Source: Chloroflexota bacterium (lineage in GTDB: Bacteria; Chloroflexota; Limnocylindria; Limnocylindrales; CSP1-4). From it: a DNA stretch of 64,000 nucleotides. Of this stretch, positions 19,573-33,341 are shown one piece after another. Every line of letters starts with the position of its first letter. Position 1 is the first letter of the stretch. The stretch lies in assembly GCA_025935925.1 (NCBI GenBank), contig JAICUI010000006.1, positions 20,131 through 84,130 on the forward strand, given 5' to 3'. The notes under the pieces are model-generated. The model saw only the letters and a list, made by a program, of their open reading frames with translations. It searched no databases and was not told where the DNA came from. A program made the translations under genes and the position numbers.

Positions 19573-20694
19573 ATGACCAAGTTCGTGATCCGACGCGCAA
19601 TCCAGGCGATCCCCGTCCTGTTCGGGATCACCATCGTCGTCTACGGGATCCTGCTCGCCGCGCCGGGCGGCCCCGAGGCGAAGTTCGCCAACAACCCGCG
19701 CATGACGCAGGAGGCGAAGGACAAGTTCATCAAGGCCTGGGGCCTCGACCAGCCCATCCCGATCCAGTACTGCCGATGGATGGGCCTGTGCAATCCCGAG
19801 ACCGAGGGCACGATGCTCGGCTCGCTGCCGACGCCCGCGGCGTTCATCGGGCCGTCGGGCCTGCCGAACTTCCTGCCGACCGTCATGTCGGGCGCGACGA
19901 ACGGCCTCCTGCACGGTGACCTCGGCCGGTCCATCAACTCCGGCGAACCCGTCGTCGACCGCATCGCCCGCGCCGCCCTGCCGACCTTCATCCTGGCGGG
20001 CATCGCGCTGGTCGTGTGGCTGTCGATCGCGATCACGATGGGCGTCTACGCCGCGATCCACCGCTACTCGCTGTTCGACAACGCGGCGACGGTCTTCAGC
20101 TACGTGGGCTTCGCGATGCCGACGTTCTGGCTCGGCATCATGCTGATCTTCATCTTCAGCGGACCGGGCCTCAACATCCTGCCGGCGGGCGGCATGACCG
20201 AGACGCGCCTGTCGCCGCCGTTCGGCTCGGACCAGTACTGGGCGTACTTCGGCCAGCACCCGGTCCAGGCGCTCACCGACATCGGCAAGCACCTGATCCT
20301 GCCGGTCATCACCCTCGTCGTCGTGAACATCGCCGGCGACAGCCGCTTCGTCCGGGCGAGCATGCTCGAGGCGCTCGGCCAGGACTTCGTCCGGACCGCC
20401 AAGGCGAAGGGCCTGCCGGCGCGGGTCGTGAACTTCAAGCACGCGCTGCGCAACGCCCTGCTGCCGGTCATCACGAACATCGGCCTCGAGATCCCGTTCC
20501 TGTTCACGGGCGCGATCGTGACCGAGACGATCTTCTCGTGGCCGGGCATCGGCAAGCTGACCATCGACGCCACCCGCGAGTTCGACTACCCGATCCTGAT
20601 GGGCGTGCTGCTCGTGACGTCCGTGCTCGTGGTGTTCGCGAACCTCCTCGCCGACATCGCGTACGGGTACGTCGACCCGCGCATCAAGTACTGA
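19573..20694 (+). CDS. Oligopeptide/dipeptide ABC transporter permease (DppB-like)
   Basis: KFVIRRAIQAIPVLFGITIVVYGIL, EAA loop VRTAKAKGLPARVVNFKHALRNALLPVITNIGL. Confidence 0.93.
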   Translation: MTKFVIRRAIQAIPVLFGITIVVYGILLAAPGGPEAKFANNPRMTQEAKDKFIKAWGLDQPIPIQYCRWMGLCNPETEGTMLGSLPTPAAFIGPSGLPNFLPTVMSGATNGLLHGDLGRSINSGEPVVDRIARAALPTFILAGIALVVWLSIAITMGVYAAIHRYSLFDNAATVFSYVGFAMPTFWLGIMLIFIFSGPGLNILPAGGMTETRLSPPFGSDQYWAYFGQHPVQALTDIGKHLILPVITLVVVNIAGDSRFVRASMLEALGQDFVRTAKAKGLPARVVNFKHALRNALLPVITNIGLEIPFLFTGAIVTETIFSWPGIGKLTIDATREFDYPILMGVLLVTSVLVVFANLLADIAYGYVDPRIKY

Positions 20695-20701
20695 GGTCAC
20701 C

Positions 20702-21705
20702 ATGGCCCAGAACATCGAGTCGCAGGCCGGCGTCGTCGCGACCCCCGAGATCATCGATCCCGACCCGACCAAGGCCGAGGACTACGAGGTCGGCCTCAAG
20801 TCCCTCAACCAGTGGCAGCTGGCCTGGCGCAAGTTCCGCAAGCACCGCCTGGCGCTCATCGGGCTCGGCATCATCACCGTCCTGATCCTGGTCGCCATCA
20901 TCGGGCCGGTCCTGATGCCGTTCAGCTTCACCGACATCCCGACGCCCGACCAGATCGTCCAGATGGGCCGGTCGCCGTTCTGCGCCGTGTACGACGCCGC
21001 GGCGCGCAACTGCACCTCGTTCGCCCTCGTCCACCCGATGGGCGAGACGGGCGGCCTCCAGCGCGACGTGCTGCTGCTCGTCGTCAACGGCGCCCGCACG
21101 TCGCTGCTGATCGGCTTCTCGAGCATGGCGATCGGCGTGTTCATCGGCACGATCGTCGGCGCGATCGCCGGGTTCGTGGGCGGGATCGTCGACAACGCGC
21201 TGATGCGCCTCGTCGACATCATGCTCAGCCTGCCGATCCTGTTCGTGATCCTCGTCGCGTCCAAGTTCCTGGGCAACGGCACGGTGTCGATGGTGATCGT
21301 CATCTTCGGCCTGCTGTCCTGGATGGGCGTGAGCCGCCTCGTGCGCAGCCTGTTCCTGTCGATCCGCGAGCGCGAGTTCGTCGAAGCCGCGACGGCGGTG
21401 GGCGTCAGCGACCGGCGGATCATCTTCCGGCACATCCTGCCCAACGCCTTCAGCCCGATCGTGGTCGCGGCGTCGCTGATCATCGCCGCGAACATCATCA
21501 GCGAGGCGTTCGTGAGCTTCCTCGGGTTCGGCGTCGACCCGACCTCGCCGACGTGGGGGAACATCCTCTCGGGCGGCCTCCAGTTCATCGCCCTCGGCAA
21601 CTGGTGGTGGCCGCTGTTCCCGGGCCTGGCGATCATCATCACGGTGCTCGCGGTGAACTTCGTCGGTGACGGCCTGCGTGACGCCTTCGACCCGAGGTCG
21701 CGCGC

Positions 21706-21709
<4 letters not shown>
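20702..21709 (+). CDS. Oligopeptide/dipeptide ABC transporter permease (DppC-like)
   Basis: FVEAATAVGVSDRRIIFRHILPNAFSPIVV, SFLGFGVDPTSPTWGNIL. Confidence 0.93.
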
Positions 21710-22820
<1,111 letters not shown>

Positions 22821-22824
<4 letters not shown>

Positions 22825-24581
22825 CGGCGGCCGCCACCCCCTCCGTCGCTGAACCGACCGTCAAGCGCAAGCTACGCCGGCGGCCCCCGGCCGCCATCCG
22901 GAACGGGCGCGCGCTGATGATCGCGATCGCCGGCTACGTGGCGGCGGGCCTGTTCATCCTGCTGCTCGGCCTGGTGATCGGCGCCCGCGGCGTCTCGGGG
23001 ATCATCCTGCCCGCGCTCGCCGTCGTCGTGCCGATCGTGGTGCTGTGCATCCTGACGGTGAGGCTGACGCGGACGCGGCAGGTGTGGGCGCTCGCCCTGG
23101 TCGTGGGCTGGGCGGCCGTCGTGGCGGTGGCGGTGGGGTTCCTGATCGCGACGATGGCCAGCCGCCAGCCGGACGCGAACGCGACGTTCTTCGCGCAGCT
23201 GCTGCTGACGCCGCCGTTCTTCCTCGCCGTCGCGTCGGCGTGGCACTTCCTGCGTGGCGCGCGCTGGTTCAACGGCGAGTGGGAGCACCCGCTGAAGGCC
23301 GACGAGTCCGGCGCCCGGCCGATCTCCGCGCCGCTCGTCGTCAGCGCGCCGCCCGCACCTGCGGACTCCGTGCCGTCCGCGGCGCACGCGACGGCGGGCA
23401 CCGCCCCGCTGGCGGCGGCAGGCGCGCCGGCCGCGCCCGTCGCGCCTGGCATGGACGGCCACGAGCCCGAGATCCGCCCGATCGTCGCGCCCGAGGTGGC
23501 GGCGCCCGCTTCGGCCGAGGCCGGCCGGCCGCTCGTCTCGGTTCAGGGGCTCAAGAAGCACTTCCCGATCTACGGCGGCGTCCTGCGGCGCCAGATCGGG
23601 ACGGTCTACGCCGTCGACGGCGTCGACTTCGACATCATGCCGGGCGAGACGTTCAGCCTGGTGGGCGAGTCGGGCTGCGGCAAGACGACGCTCGGCCGGA
23701 CCGTCATCCAGCTGACTCCGTCCACCGACGGCCGCGTGGTGTTCGACGGCTACGAGCTCGCCGACGTTGACCCCGAGGACATGCGGCCCCTGCGCCGCCG
23801 GATGCAGATCATCTTCCAGGACCCGTTCGGGTCGCTGAATCCTCGGATGCCGATCTCGGACATCATCGGCGAGGGGCTGCTCGCCCAGGGCCTGACCGAC
23901 CGCCAGGCGCGCGACAAGCGCACCGAGGACGCGCTCGAGCTCGTCGGGCTCCGGCGCGAGTACACGCGTCGCTACCCGCACGAGTTCTCCGGTGGCCAGC
24001 GGCAGCGGATCGGCGTCGCCCGGGCGCTCGCGCTGGGTCCGGACTTCATCGTCGCGGACGAGCCCGTGTCGGCCCTCGACGTGTCGATCCAGAGCCAGGT
24101 GCTCAACCTGCTGCTGGACCTGAAGCGCGACCTGAAGCTGACGTACCTGTTCATCAGCCACAACCTGTCGGTCGTCCAGTACTTCTCGGACCGCGTCGCC
24201 GTCATGTACCTCGGCAAGATCGCCGAGATCGGGACGGTCGACCAGCTGTACGCGGATCCGCGCCACCCGTACACCGTCGCCCTGCTGTCGGCGATTCCGG
24301 AGGCGGATCCCCGGCGGCGCCGGAAGCGGCTCGTCCTGAAGGGCGACGTGCCGTCGCCCGCCGCGCCGCCGTCCGGCTGCCGGTTCCACACCCGGTGCTG
24401 GCTCCGCGAGCGCCTCGGCAACCCCGAGCGCTGCACGACGGAGGACCCGGCCCTGCGGACGTTCGGGGAAGAGGGCCACCGCGTCGCCTGCCACTTCGCC
24501 GAGGACATCAGCCAGACGACCGTCGAACAGGCGACCGCCGAGGCTCCGGCCGTCGTCGCGGCGGCCGTCGAGGGCGAGTGA
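22821..24581 (+). CDS. Oligopeptide ABC transporter ATP-binding protein (DppF-like) with N-terminal multi-TM extension
   Basis: About 170-aa N-terminal region with four hydrophobic segments and Ala/Pro linker, then [42 protein letters not shown]. Confidence 0.93.
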
Positions 24582-25174
24582 CCGCCCGACCGACGCCGGT
24601 CGCTCCGCTCCGCGCGTCGCCGGCCGCCGCGGCCGTCGTCCTGATCCTCGCGCTCGTCTCGGGCGCGTGCGCATCGTCGACCCCCACACCGGTCGCGTCG
24701 GCGCCCGGCGGCACCGCCGGCGCCTCGGCGCCCGCCGCCGGCGGCCCCGCACCCAGCGCGACGCCGTGGCCCGGCGACGTGGTCGAGGCGGTCGTCATCC
24801 TCGGCAAGGCCGACGCCCAGATCCAGGCGGCGGGCGCGGATCTCGGGGCCGCCGCGGCCTACCAGGATCTCCAGGCGATGTGGGGCGCCGCCGACGGCCT
24901 CGCGACGCTGCTCGACCGGCTGCAGACGCAGGTGCCGCGGATCAAGGGCTACGCGGTCACGGCGCCCGCGGCCGCGGCGTACGAGAAGGCGCTGCCCGAC
25001 ATGCTCGCCGGGGCGAAGGCGGTGCGCGACTCGATCAAGTCCGGCGATGCCGCGGGCCTGACTGCGGGCAGCGAGCAGCTCGCGACGGGCCTCGAGGAGT
25101 ACCAGGACGCGCGGCGCCTCATCGGCCCGCTCGTGGACCAGGCACTCCTGATGCAGAAGCTCCTCCTGAAGTAG
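24578..25174 (+). CDS. Hypothetical small lipoprotein
   Basis: GTGA overlap with upstream ATPase gene; signal peptide with lipobox LALVSGACAS, then helical region. Confidence 0.6.
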   Translation: MTARPTPVAPLRASPAAAAVVLILALVSGACASSTPTPVASAPGGTAGASAPAAGGPAPSATPWPGDVVEAVVILGKADAQIQAAGADLGAAAAYQDLQAMWGAADGLATLLDRLQTQVPRIKGYAVTAPAAAAYEKALPDMLAGAKAVRDSIKSGDAAGLTAGSEQLATGLEEYQDARRLIGPLVDQALLMQKLLLK

Positions 25175-25187
25175 CGCGCGGCGTCCG

Positions 25188-27008
25188 TCAGGGCGTCGCG
25201 GGCACCGGCGCCCCGAACAGCCCGTCCCAGGCGGTGAAGGCGTCCGCGGGGAGCGCGGCGCGCAGCGGCGACCCGGCATCGCCGATCGCCCGGAACGACG
25301 CGACCACGTCGCCCGCATCGAGCCCGGCGCCGCCGGCGAACCGCGCCGGCCGGAGACGGCAGGTCCAGACGCGGGCGTCGTCGCCCGGCGCGCACGAGGC
25401 CACGAGCGCGGGCACGGGCCGCAGCGAGGCACCGTCGAAGCCGTACAGCCCGGGCGTCACGAGCGCGCACAGCCGGAGCGCGTCGAGGGCCGTCGTCGTC
25501 CCGCACCATGACGCGCCCGGCGCCGCCACGCCCATCGCGACGACCTGGCTGCGGTCCGCTGGGATGAAGGCGCCCAGCGGGTCCGCGCCGACCGGGGACA
25601 CGACGGCGCCCGCCACGTCGGCGCGCCACGCGGTCACCGCGCCCGGGTGGGCCAGCGGGACCAGCGGCACCGCGCTCCGGAGCGCGTCGTTGGCCTTGCC
25701 CAGCGCCGCCGCGCGCGCGGCGGGATCCGTGACGGGCGCCGCGTCGTGCAGCGCCTTCGTGACCCCGGGGGCGCGCGCCTTGGTGAGCGACGTCGCGCCG
25801 TCGCCGAACAGCGGGTCGAGGTATCCCGACGCGTCGGCGAGGGGCGAGGTCACGGACGCGACGTACAGCCCGTCGATCCGCTTCGCGGCGACGGCCGCCG
25901 CAAGGTCCGCCGCGGGCATCGGGTCGACCTTGACCTTGATGCCGAGGCTGTCCGCGAGCTGCGCGGCGACCGCGGCGCCGAGGGCTCCGGGATCGTCGAG
26001 GCCGGGCACGGCCGCGTCGGGGACGTGGAGCGGGATCGCGGTCTTGCGGTCGAACGCCGCGTCGTCCAGCGCCGCGCTGCCGGCGGGCCCGTTGAAGTCG
26101 TACCACGCCGCGCCGCGACACCCCCCGAGGACCTCGCACGGCGCGAGGTAGTCGGCGGCGACCGCACCCGGGGCCAGCGCGTCGCCCGCAAGGGCCGCAC
26201 GGTCGACGCCCTGCCCGAACGCCCGTCGCACGGACACCTTGCCCAGCTGGAAGCCCGTCCCGAACCCGAGGTACGCCGTCGCGAGCCCGGGACGGGGCAG
26301 GATCGCGAGCTCCGGGATCGTGGAGATCGTGTCGAGGTCCGCCGCGGCCGGCGCGTCGATGCCGTCGACATCCGCGCCCTGGAGGGCCGCGGTCCGCGCG
26401 GCCGCGTCCGCCACCCAGCGCAGCACGATCGTCGGCACGGGGCCGGCCGCTGCGCCCGATGCCGCCGGCGAGCCGTTCCCGGCCGAAGCGACGGAGGCGG
26501 ACGAGGACGCCGCACCGGGAGTCGCGGCGGGCGTCGCACCGGCTGTTGCACCGGCTGTCGCGGCCGGCGCCCCGCCGGCCACGCGGGCGAGTTGGACGTT
26601 GTCGCCGGACCACGCGTCGATCCGGAACGTCCCGGCACCCTGCGCCCCGTGCGCGGCGGCGGGATCGTGCTCGATCCGCTCGGCCTCGGCGGCGTCGAGG
26701 ATCCCGAGCGACGGATGGGCAAGCCGGGCCGGAAACGCGCCGTCGAGCTCGCACAGCGTGAAGCGCACGGTTCGCGGTCCCGTCGCCTCGATCCGCCCGA
26801 GCAGCCCGCGATACCCCTTGATCGCGCACGCGCTGCCGGATGCCGGCCAGGCGACGAGCGCGAACGGGCGCTCGGTCGGCGCCGGCGTCCCGACCGGGCC
26901 CGAGGGCGGCGGGGCGGACGGGCTCGGGGTCGGCCTGGTGTCGCCGCACGCGGCGACGAGCAGCGCGGCGAGGAGCAGGGCCGGCAGCTGCCGGCGCACG
27001 AAGGTCAC
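25188..27008 (-). CDS. Family-5 solute-binding-like lipoprotein with apparent circular permutation of the SBP fold
   Basis: Lipobox LLVAACGD; segment order reads canonical middle -> canonical C-term -> canonical N-term (see findings). Confidence 0.75.
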   Translation of the reverse strand: MTFVRRQLPALLLAALLVAACGDTRPTPSPSAPPPSGPVGTPAPTERPFALVAWPASGSACAIKGYRGLLGRIEATGPRTVRFTLCELDGAFPARLAHPSLGILDAAEAERIEHDPAAAHGAQGAGTFRIDAWSGDNVQLARVAGGAPAATAGATAGATPAATPGAASSSASVASAGNGSPAASGAAAGPVPTIVLRWVADAAARTAALQGADVDGIDAPAAADLDTISTIPELAILPRPGLATAYLGFGTGFQLGKVSVRRAFGQGVDRAALAGDALAPGAVAADYLAPCEVLGGCRGAAWYDFNGPAGSAALDDAAFDRKTAIPLHVPDAAVPGLDDPGALGAAVAAQLADSLGIKVKVDPMPAADLAAAVAAKRIDGLYVASVTSPLADASGYLDPLFGDGATSLTKARAPGVTKALHDAAPVTDPAARAAALGKANDALRSAVPLVPLAHPGAVTAWRADVAGAVVSPVGADPLGAFIPADRSQVVAMGVAAPGASWCGTTTALDALRLCALVTPGLYGFDGASLRPVPALVASCAPGDDARVWTCRLRPARFAGGAGLDAGDVVASFRAIGDAGSPLRAALPADAFTAWDGLFGAPVPATP

Positions 27009-27184
27009 GGGGTGTCGGCGGCTCCGCGTGGCGGTGGGGAAGCGGACGGCGGTGGCGCGTCGAACCTCGTCTGGCGCCGGACCGTAGGGTGAGTATCATG
27101 CAGCGGCACATGGCGGATGCGCGGCGCCGGGCCGCCCGCCTGGCGGCCTTCTGGTCGCCCCACCCGGTTGGAGGAGGACCACGC

Positions 27185-28921
27185 ATGTCCCGTACCCGAT
27201 TCGGGGCGTTGATTGCCGCGGCGACCATCCTGGTCACCGCGTGCGGCGGCACCACCGCCACGCCTGCCCCGACGACGGCCCCGAGCACCGCCCCGGGCAG
27301 CTCCGAAGCCGCCCCGTCCGGCTCCGCCGAGGCCCCGAGCCAGGCCGCGGAAGGCACCCCCAAGGACGGCGGCACCCTGATCGCCGCGATCCCCGGCGAC
27401 ATCGCGTCGACCGACACGGCGTTCATCCAGGACAGCAACAGCTCCGCCGTGAGCAACCAGGTCGTCGAGGGCCTGGTCGGCACGAAGCCCGGCACGACCG
27501 GCGAGATCATCCCGGTCCTCGCCCAGTCGTGGGACGTCAGCGCCGACGGGCTGACCTACGACTTCAAGCTCCGGACGGGCGTGAAGTTCCACGACGGCAC
27601 GGACTTCAACGCCGACGCCGTCTGCTACAACTACGACCGCTGGAAGAACTTCACCGGCGCGCTCGCGAGCCCGGACTACTCCTACTACTACGGGGCGGTC
27701 TTCGGCGGCTACGGCGCCAACTCGAACATGGTCTCGTGCACCGCGAAGGCGCCCGACGAGGCCGTGATCGTGCTCCAGCACCCGTACAGCTCGTTCCTGC
27801 TGAGCCAGACGATCACGTCGTTCGGCATCAACAGCCCGACCGCGCTGAAGGCGCTCGACGCCGACAACGCCGACCCGACGAAGTCCGGCTACAACACCGG
27901 CGCGAAGGGCGCGATGGTCGGCACGGGGCCGTTCATGTTCTCGGAGTACGTGGCGAGCGACCACATCACGGTCGTCAAGAACCCGGACTACTGGAACAAG
28001 GACGGGATCGCCCATCTCGACTCCGTCATCTTCAAGCCGTACCCCGACCAGACCTCGACGCTCAACGCGCTCCAGGCTGGCGACATCGACTTCGCGTTCA
28101 ACCTGAACCCGACCGACATCGGCACCCTCAAGAGCGACAGCAAGCTCCAGGCGATCGACCGCGGCGAGTCGTGCAACCTGTTCCATCTCGCGATGAACCA
28201 GACGCACAAGCCGTTCGACAACCTGAAGATCCGCGAGGCGGTCGCCGCGGCGATCAACAAGCAGGCGCTGATCGACACCTTCTACGGCGGCCAGGCGACG
28301 CCTGCCGTCACGTGGATGCCGAAGGGCGGCCTGTACGCCAAGGACGAGAGCCTGCCGGCGTACGACCCCGAGGCGGCCAAGAAGCTCATCGCCGACTCGG
28401 GCGTCCCGGCGTCCGACCTGACGTTCGACTTCTGGTACCCGTCCAACGTGAGCCGGCCGTACATGCCGGACCCGAAGGGCATCTTCCAGGCCATCGCGTC
28501 CGATCTCCAGGCCGTGGGCTTCAACCCGACGCCCCAGACCAAGGGCTGGCGCGACGGCTACCTCAAGGAGGAGTCGACCGGGAAGTACCCGATGTGGCTC
28601 ATCGGCTGGACCTGCGACTGGGCGGGCCCGGACAACTTCCTGGACACCGCGTTCTTCTACTACACCGACGGCAAGCCGAACCCGGAGTTCGCGTACACCA
28701 ACGACGCGCTTCACGACACGATGAAGCAGGCGGAGGCGGCGACGGACGACGCGACGGCCAAGACGCTGTGGGAGAAGGCGCAGGACATGATCCGCGCCGA
28801 CATGCCGACCGTCCCGGTCGTCAACTCGACGCCGCCGGCCGGCGCCGCGGCCTACGTCAAGGGCTTCGTGGGCTCCGGCAACCTGACGGAGATCCTCAAC
28901 TCGGTCTGGCTGGACAAGTGA
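27185..28921 (+). CDS. Oligopeptide-type ABC transporter substrate-binding lipoprotein (SBP_bac_5), cassette 2
   Basis: GGAGGAGG RBS, lipobox ILVTACGG, DGLTYDFKLRTGVKFHDGTDFNADAVCYNYDRW. Confidence 0.94.
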   Translation: MSRTRFGALIAAATILVTACGGTTATPAPTTAPSTAPGSSEAAPSGSAEAPSQAAEGTPKDGGTLIAAIPGDIASTDTAFIQDSNSSAVSNQVVEGLVGTKPGTTGEIIPVLAQSWDVSADGLTYDFKLRTGVKFHDGTDFNADAVCYNYDRWKNFTGALASPDYSYYYGAVFGGYGANSNMVSCTAKAPDEAVIVLQHPYSSFLLSQTITSFGINSPTALKALDADNADPTKSGYNTGAKGAMVGTGPFMFSEYVASDHITVVKNPDYWNKDGIAHLDSVIFKPYPDQTSTLNALQAGDIDFAFNLNPTDIGTLKSDSKLQAIDRGESCNLFHLAMNQTHKPFDNLKIREAVAAAINKQALIDTFYGGQATPAVTWMPKGGLYAKDESLPAYDPEAAKKLIADSGVPASDLTFDFWYPSNVSRPYMPDPKGIFQAIASDLQAVGFNPTPQTKGWRDGYLKEESTGKYPMWLIGWTCDWAGPDNFLDTAFFYYTDGKPNPEFAYTNDALHDTMKQAEAATDDATAKTLWEKAQDMIRADMPTVPVVNSTPPAGAAAYVKGFVGSGNLTEILNSVWLDK

Positions 28922-28925
28922 GCTG

Positions 28926-28958
28926 AGGGGCCCCGAGGCCATCGGCCTCGGGGCCCCT
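28926..28958 (+). terminator. Intercistronic hairpin after SBP gene (cassette 2)
   Basis: aggggccccgaggcc-atc-ggcctcggggcccct, 15-bp perfect stem. Confidence 0.75.
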
Positions 28959-28993
28959 CCCGTTTCCGCCCCACAGGACGGCCGACCAACCGG

Positions 28994-29998
28994 ATGCTCC
29001 AGTACATCGTCCGGCGCCTGCTCAGCGCGGTGCCCGTGATGTTCGGGCTGTCCATCATCCTGTTCGCGTTCATCCACCTCCTGCCCGGTGACCCGGCCGC
29101 GACGATCCTCGGCCAGCACGCGAGGCCCGAGCTCGTCGCGGCGATGCGCCAGCGGCTCGGGCTCGACCTGCCGCTGTGGCAGCAGTACGTCAACTACATG
29201 GGCGACCTGCTGCGCGGCGATCTCGGCCGCAGCTTCGTCAACAACCGCCCGGTCCTGGACGACTTCCTGATCCGGTTCCCGGGCACGATCGAGCTCACGG
29301 TCGCGGCGATGATCTACGCCGCCGGGCTCGGCATCCCGCTCGGCCGGTTCGCCGCCCGGCGACCCCAGAGCACGGGCGACGCGATCGTCACGGTCGTCTC
29401 GCTGCTCGGGATCTCGGTCCCGATCTTCGTGCTCGGCCTGACGCTCCAGTACGGCTTCTCGGTGCAGCTCCGCTGGCTGCCCGCGACGGGCCGGATCGAC
29501 CCCCGCCTCACGATCGAGCAGGTCACCCACTTCATGCTGATCGACACGCTCCTCGCCGGCCGTGTGGACGCCTTCATCGACGCGCTTCGGCACCTGATCC
29601 TGCCGGCGATCGCGCTGGGCTCGATTCCGCTCGCGATCATCACGCGCATCACCCGCGCGGCGGTGCTCGACGTGGCCAACGAGGACTACGTGCGGACGGC
29701 GCGCGCGAAGGGCCTCCGCGAACAGCGGGTCGACGGCCGGCACATCATGCGCAACGCCTGGCTCCCGGTCGTCACGGTGCTCGGCCTCCAGGTCGGCGGC
29801 CTGCTCGCGGGCGCGGTCATCACCGAGACGGTGTTCGCGTGGAGCGGCGTCGGCAAGTGGGTCGTCGAGGCGATCGAGGCGCACGACTACTTCGTGGTGC
29901 AGTCGTCGATCCTGATGTTCGCCTTCATCTTCCTCATCGTGAACCTGATCGTCGACGTCGGGTACGCGTTCCTCAACCCCCGGATCCGGTACTCCTAG
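28994..29998 (+). CDS. Oligopeptide/dipeptide ABC transporter permease (DppB-like)
   Basis: MLQYIVRRLLSAVPVMFGLSIILFAFIHLLPGDPA, VRTARAKGLREQRVDGRHIMRNAWLPVV. Confidence 0.95.
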   Translation: MLQYIVRRLLSAVPVMFGLSIILFAFIHLLPGDPAATILGQHARPELVAAMRQRLGLDLPLWQQYVNYMGDLLRGDLGRSFVNNRPVLDDFLIRFPGTIELTVAAMIYAAGLGIPLGRFAARRPQSTGDAIVTVVSLLGISVPIFVLGLTLQYGFSVQLRWLPATGRIDPRLTIEQVTHFMLIDTLLAGRVDAFIDALRHLILPAIALGSIPLAIITRITRAAVLDVANEDYVRTARAKGLREQRVDGRHIMRNAWLPVVTVLGLQVGGLLAGAVITETVFAWSGVGKWVVEAIEAHDYFVVQSSILMFAFIFLIVNLIVDVGYAFLNPRIRYS

Positions 29999-30894
29999 GT
30001 GGCGACCACCGTCCAGGGCGTTCGACCGGGCGTCGCGATCGAGGAGCGGGCGAGCCGCGGCCTGTGGCGTGACGCCCTGTCGCGGCTGCGCCGGAACAAG
30101 CCCGCGATCTTCGGGATGATCTGCATCACGATCTTCGTCACGGTGGCGATCCTCGCGCCGGTGCTCGCCCCGTACGATCCCAACAAGGGCGGCCTCGGGC
30201 CGAGCTTCGCGCCGCCGTCGTCGGAGCACCTCGCCGGGCTCGACAAGCTCGGACGCGACGAGCTGAGCCGCGTGGTCTGGGGCGCCCGGATCAGCCTGTT
30301 CGTCGGGATCGTGTCGGTGACGGTGGGGCTGTGCATCGGCGGGATCGTCGGCGCGCTCTCGGGCGGCATCGGCGGCTGGGTCGACACGGTGCTGATGCGT
30401 GCGGTCGACGTCATGCTCTCGATCCCGGGCATCCTGCTCGCGATCGGCATCGTCGCGTGGCTCGGCCAGGGGCTGCCGCAGATCATGCTCGCGGTCGCGT
30501 TCACGAACGCGCCGATCTTCGCCCGCATCCTGCGGGGCAGCCTGCTCGCGCTGCGCGAGGCCGAGTTCGTCACCGTCTCGCGCTCGATCGGCTCGGGCAG
30601 CGGCCGGATCCTGCTGCGGCACATGCTGCCCAACGCCCTCACGGCGCTGATCGTGGCCGCCACGCTGGCCCTCGCGACCGCGGTCATCGACGTCGCCGGC
30701 CTCGGGTTCCTCGGGCTCGGGCCGCCCGACCCGCGCACCGCCGAGTGGGGGACGATGCTGACCGACTCGACCGAGGCCCTGCGCCGGGCCCCGCACCTGA
30801 TCTTCGCGCCGGGCATCGCGATCATCATCAGCGCGATCGGGTTCAACCTCCTCGGCGACGGCCTGCGCGAGTCGCTCGACCCGCGGCTGAAGCG

Positions 30895-30898
<4 letters not shown>
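29999..30898 (+). CDS. Oligopeptide/dipeptide ABC transporter permease (DppC-like)
   Basis: FVTVSRSIGSGSGRILLRHMLPNALTALIV, GLGFLGLGPPDPRTAEWGTML; GTG start directly after upstream stop. Confidence 0.93.
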
Positions 30899-33332
<2,434 letters not shown>

Positions 33333-33341
33333 ACTCCGCTC

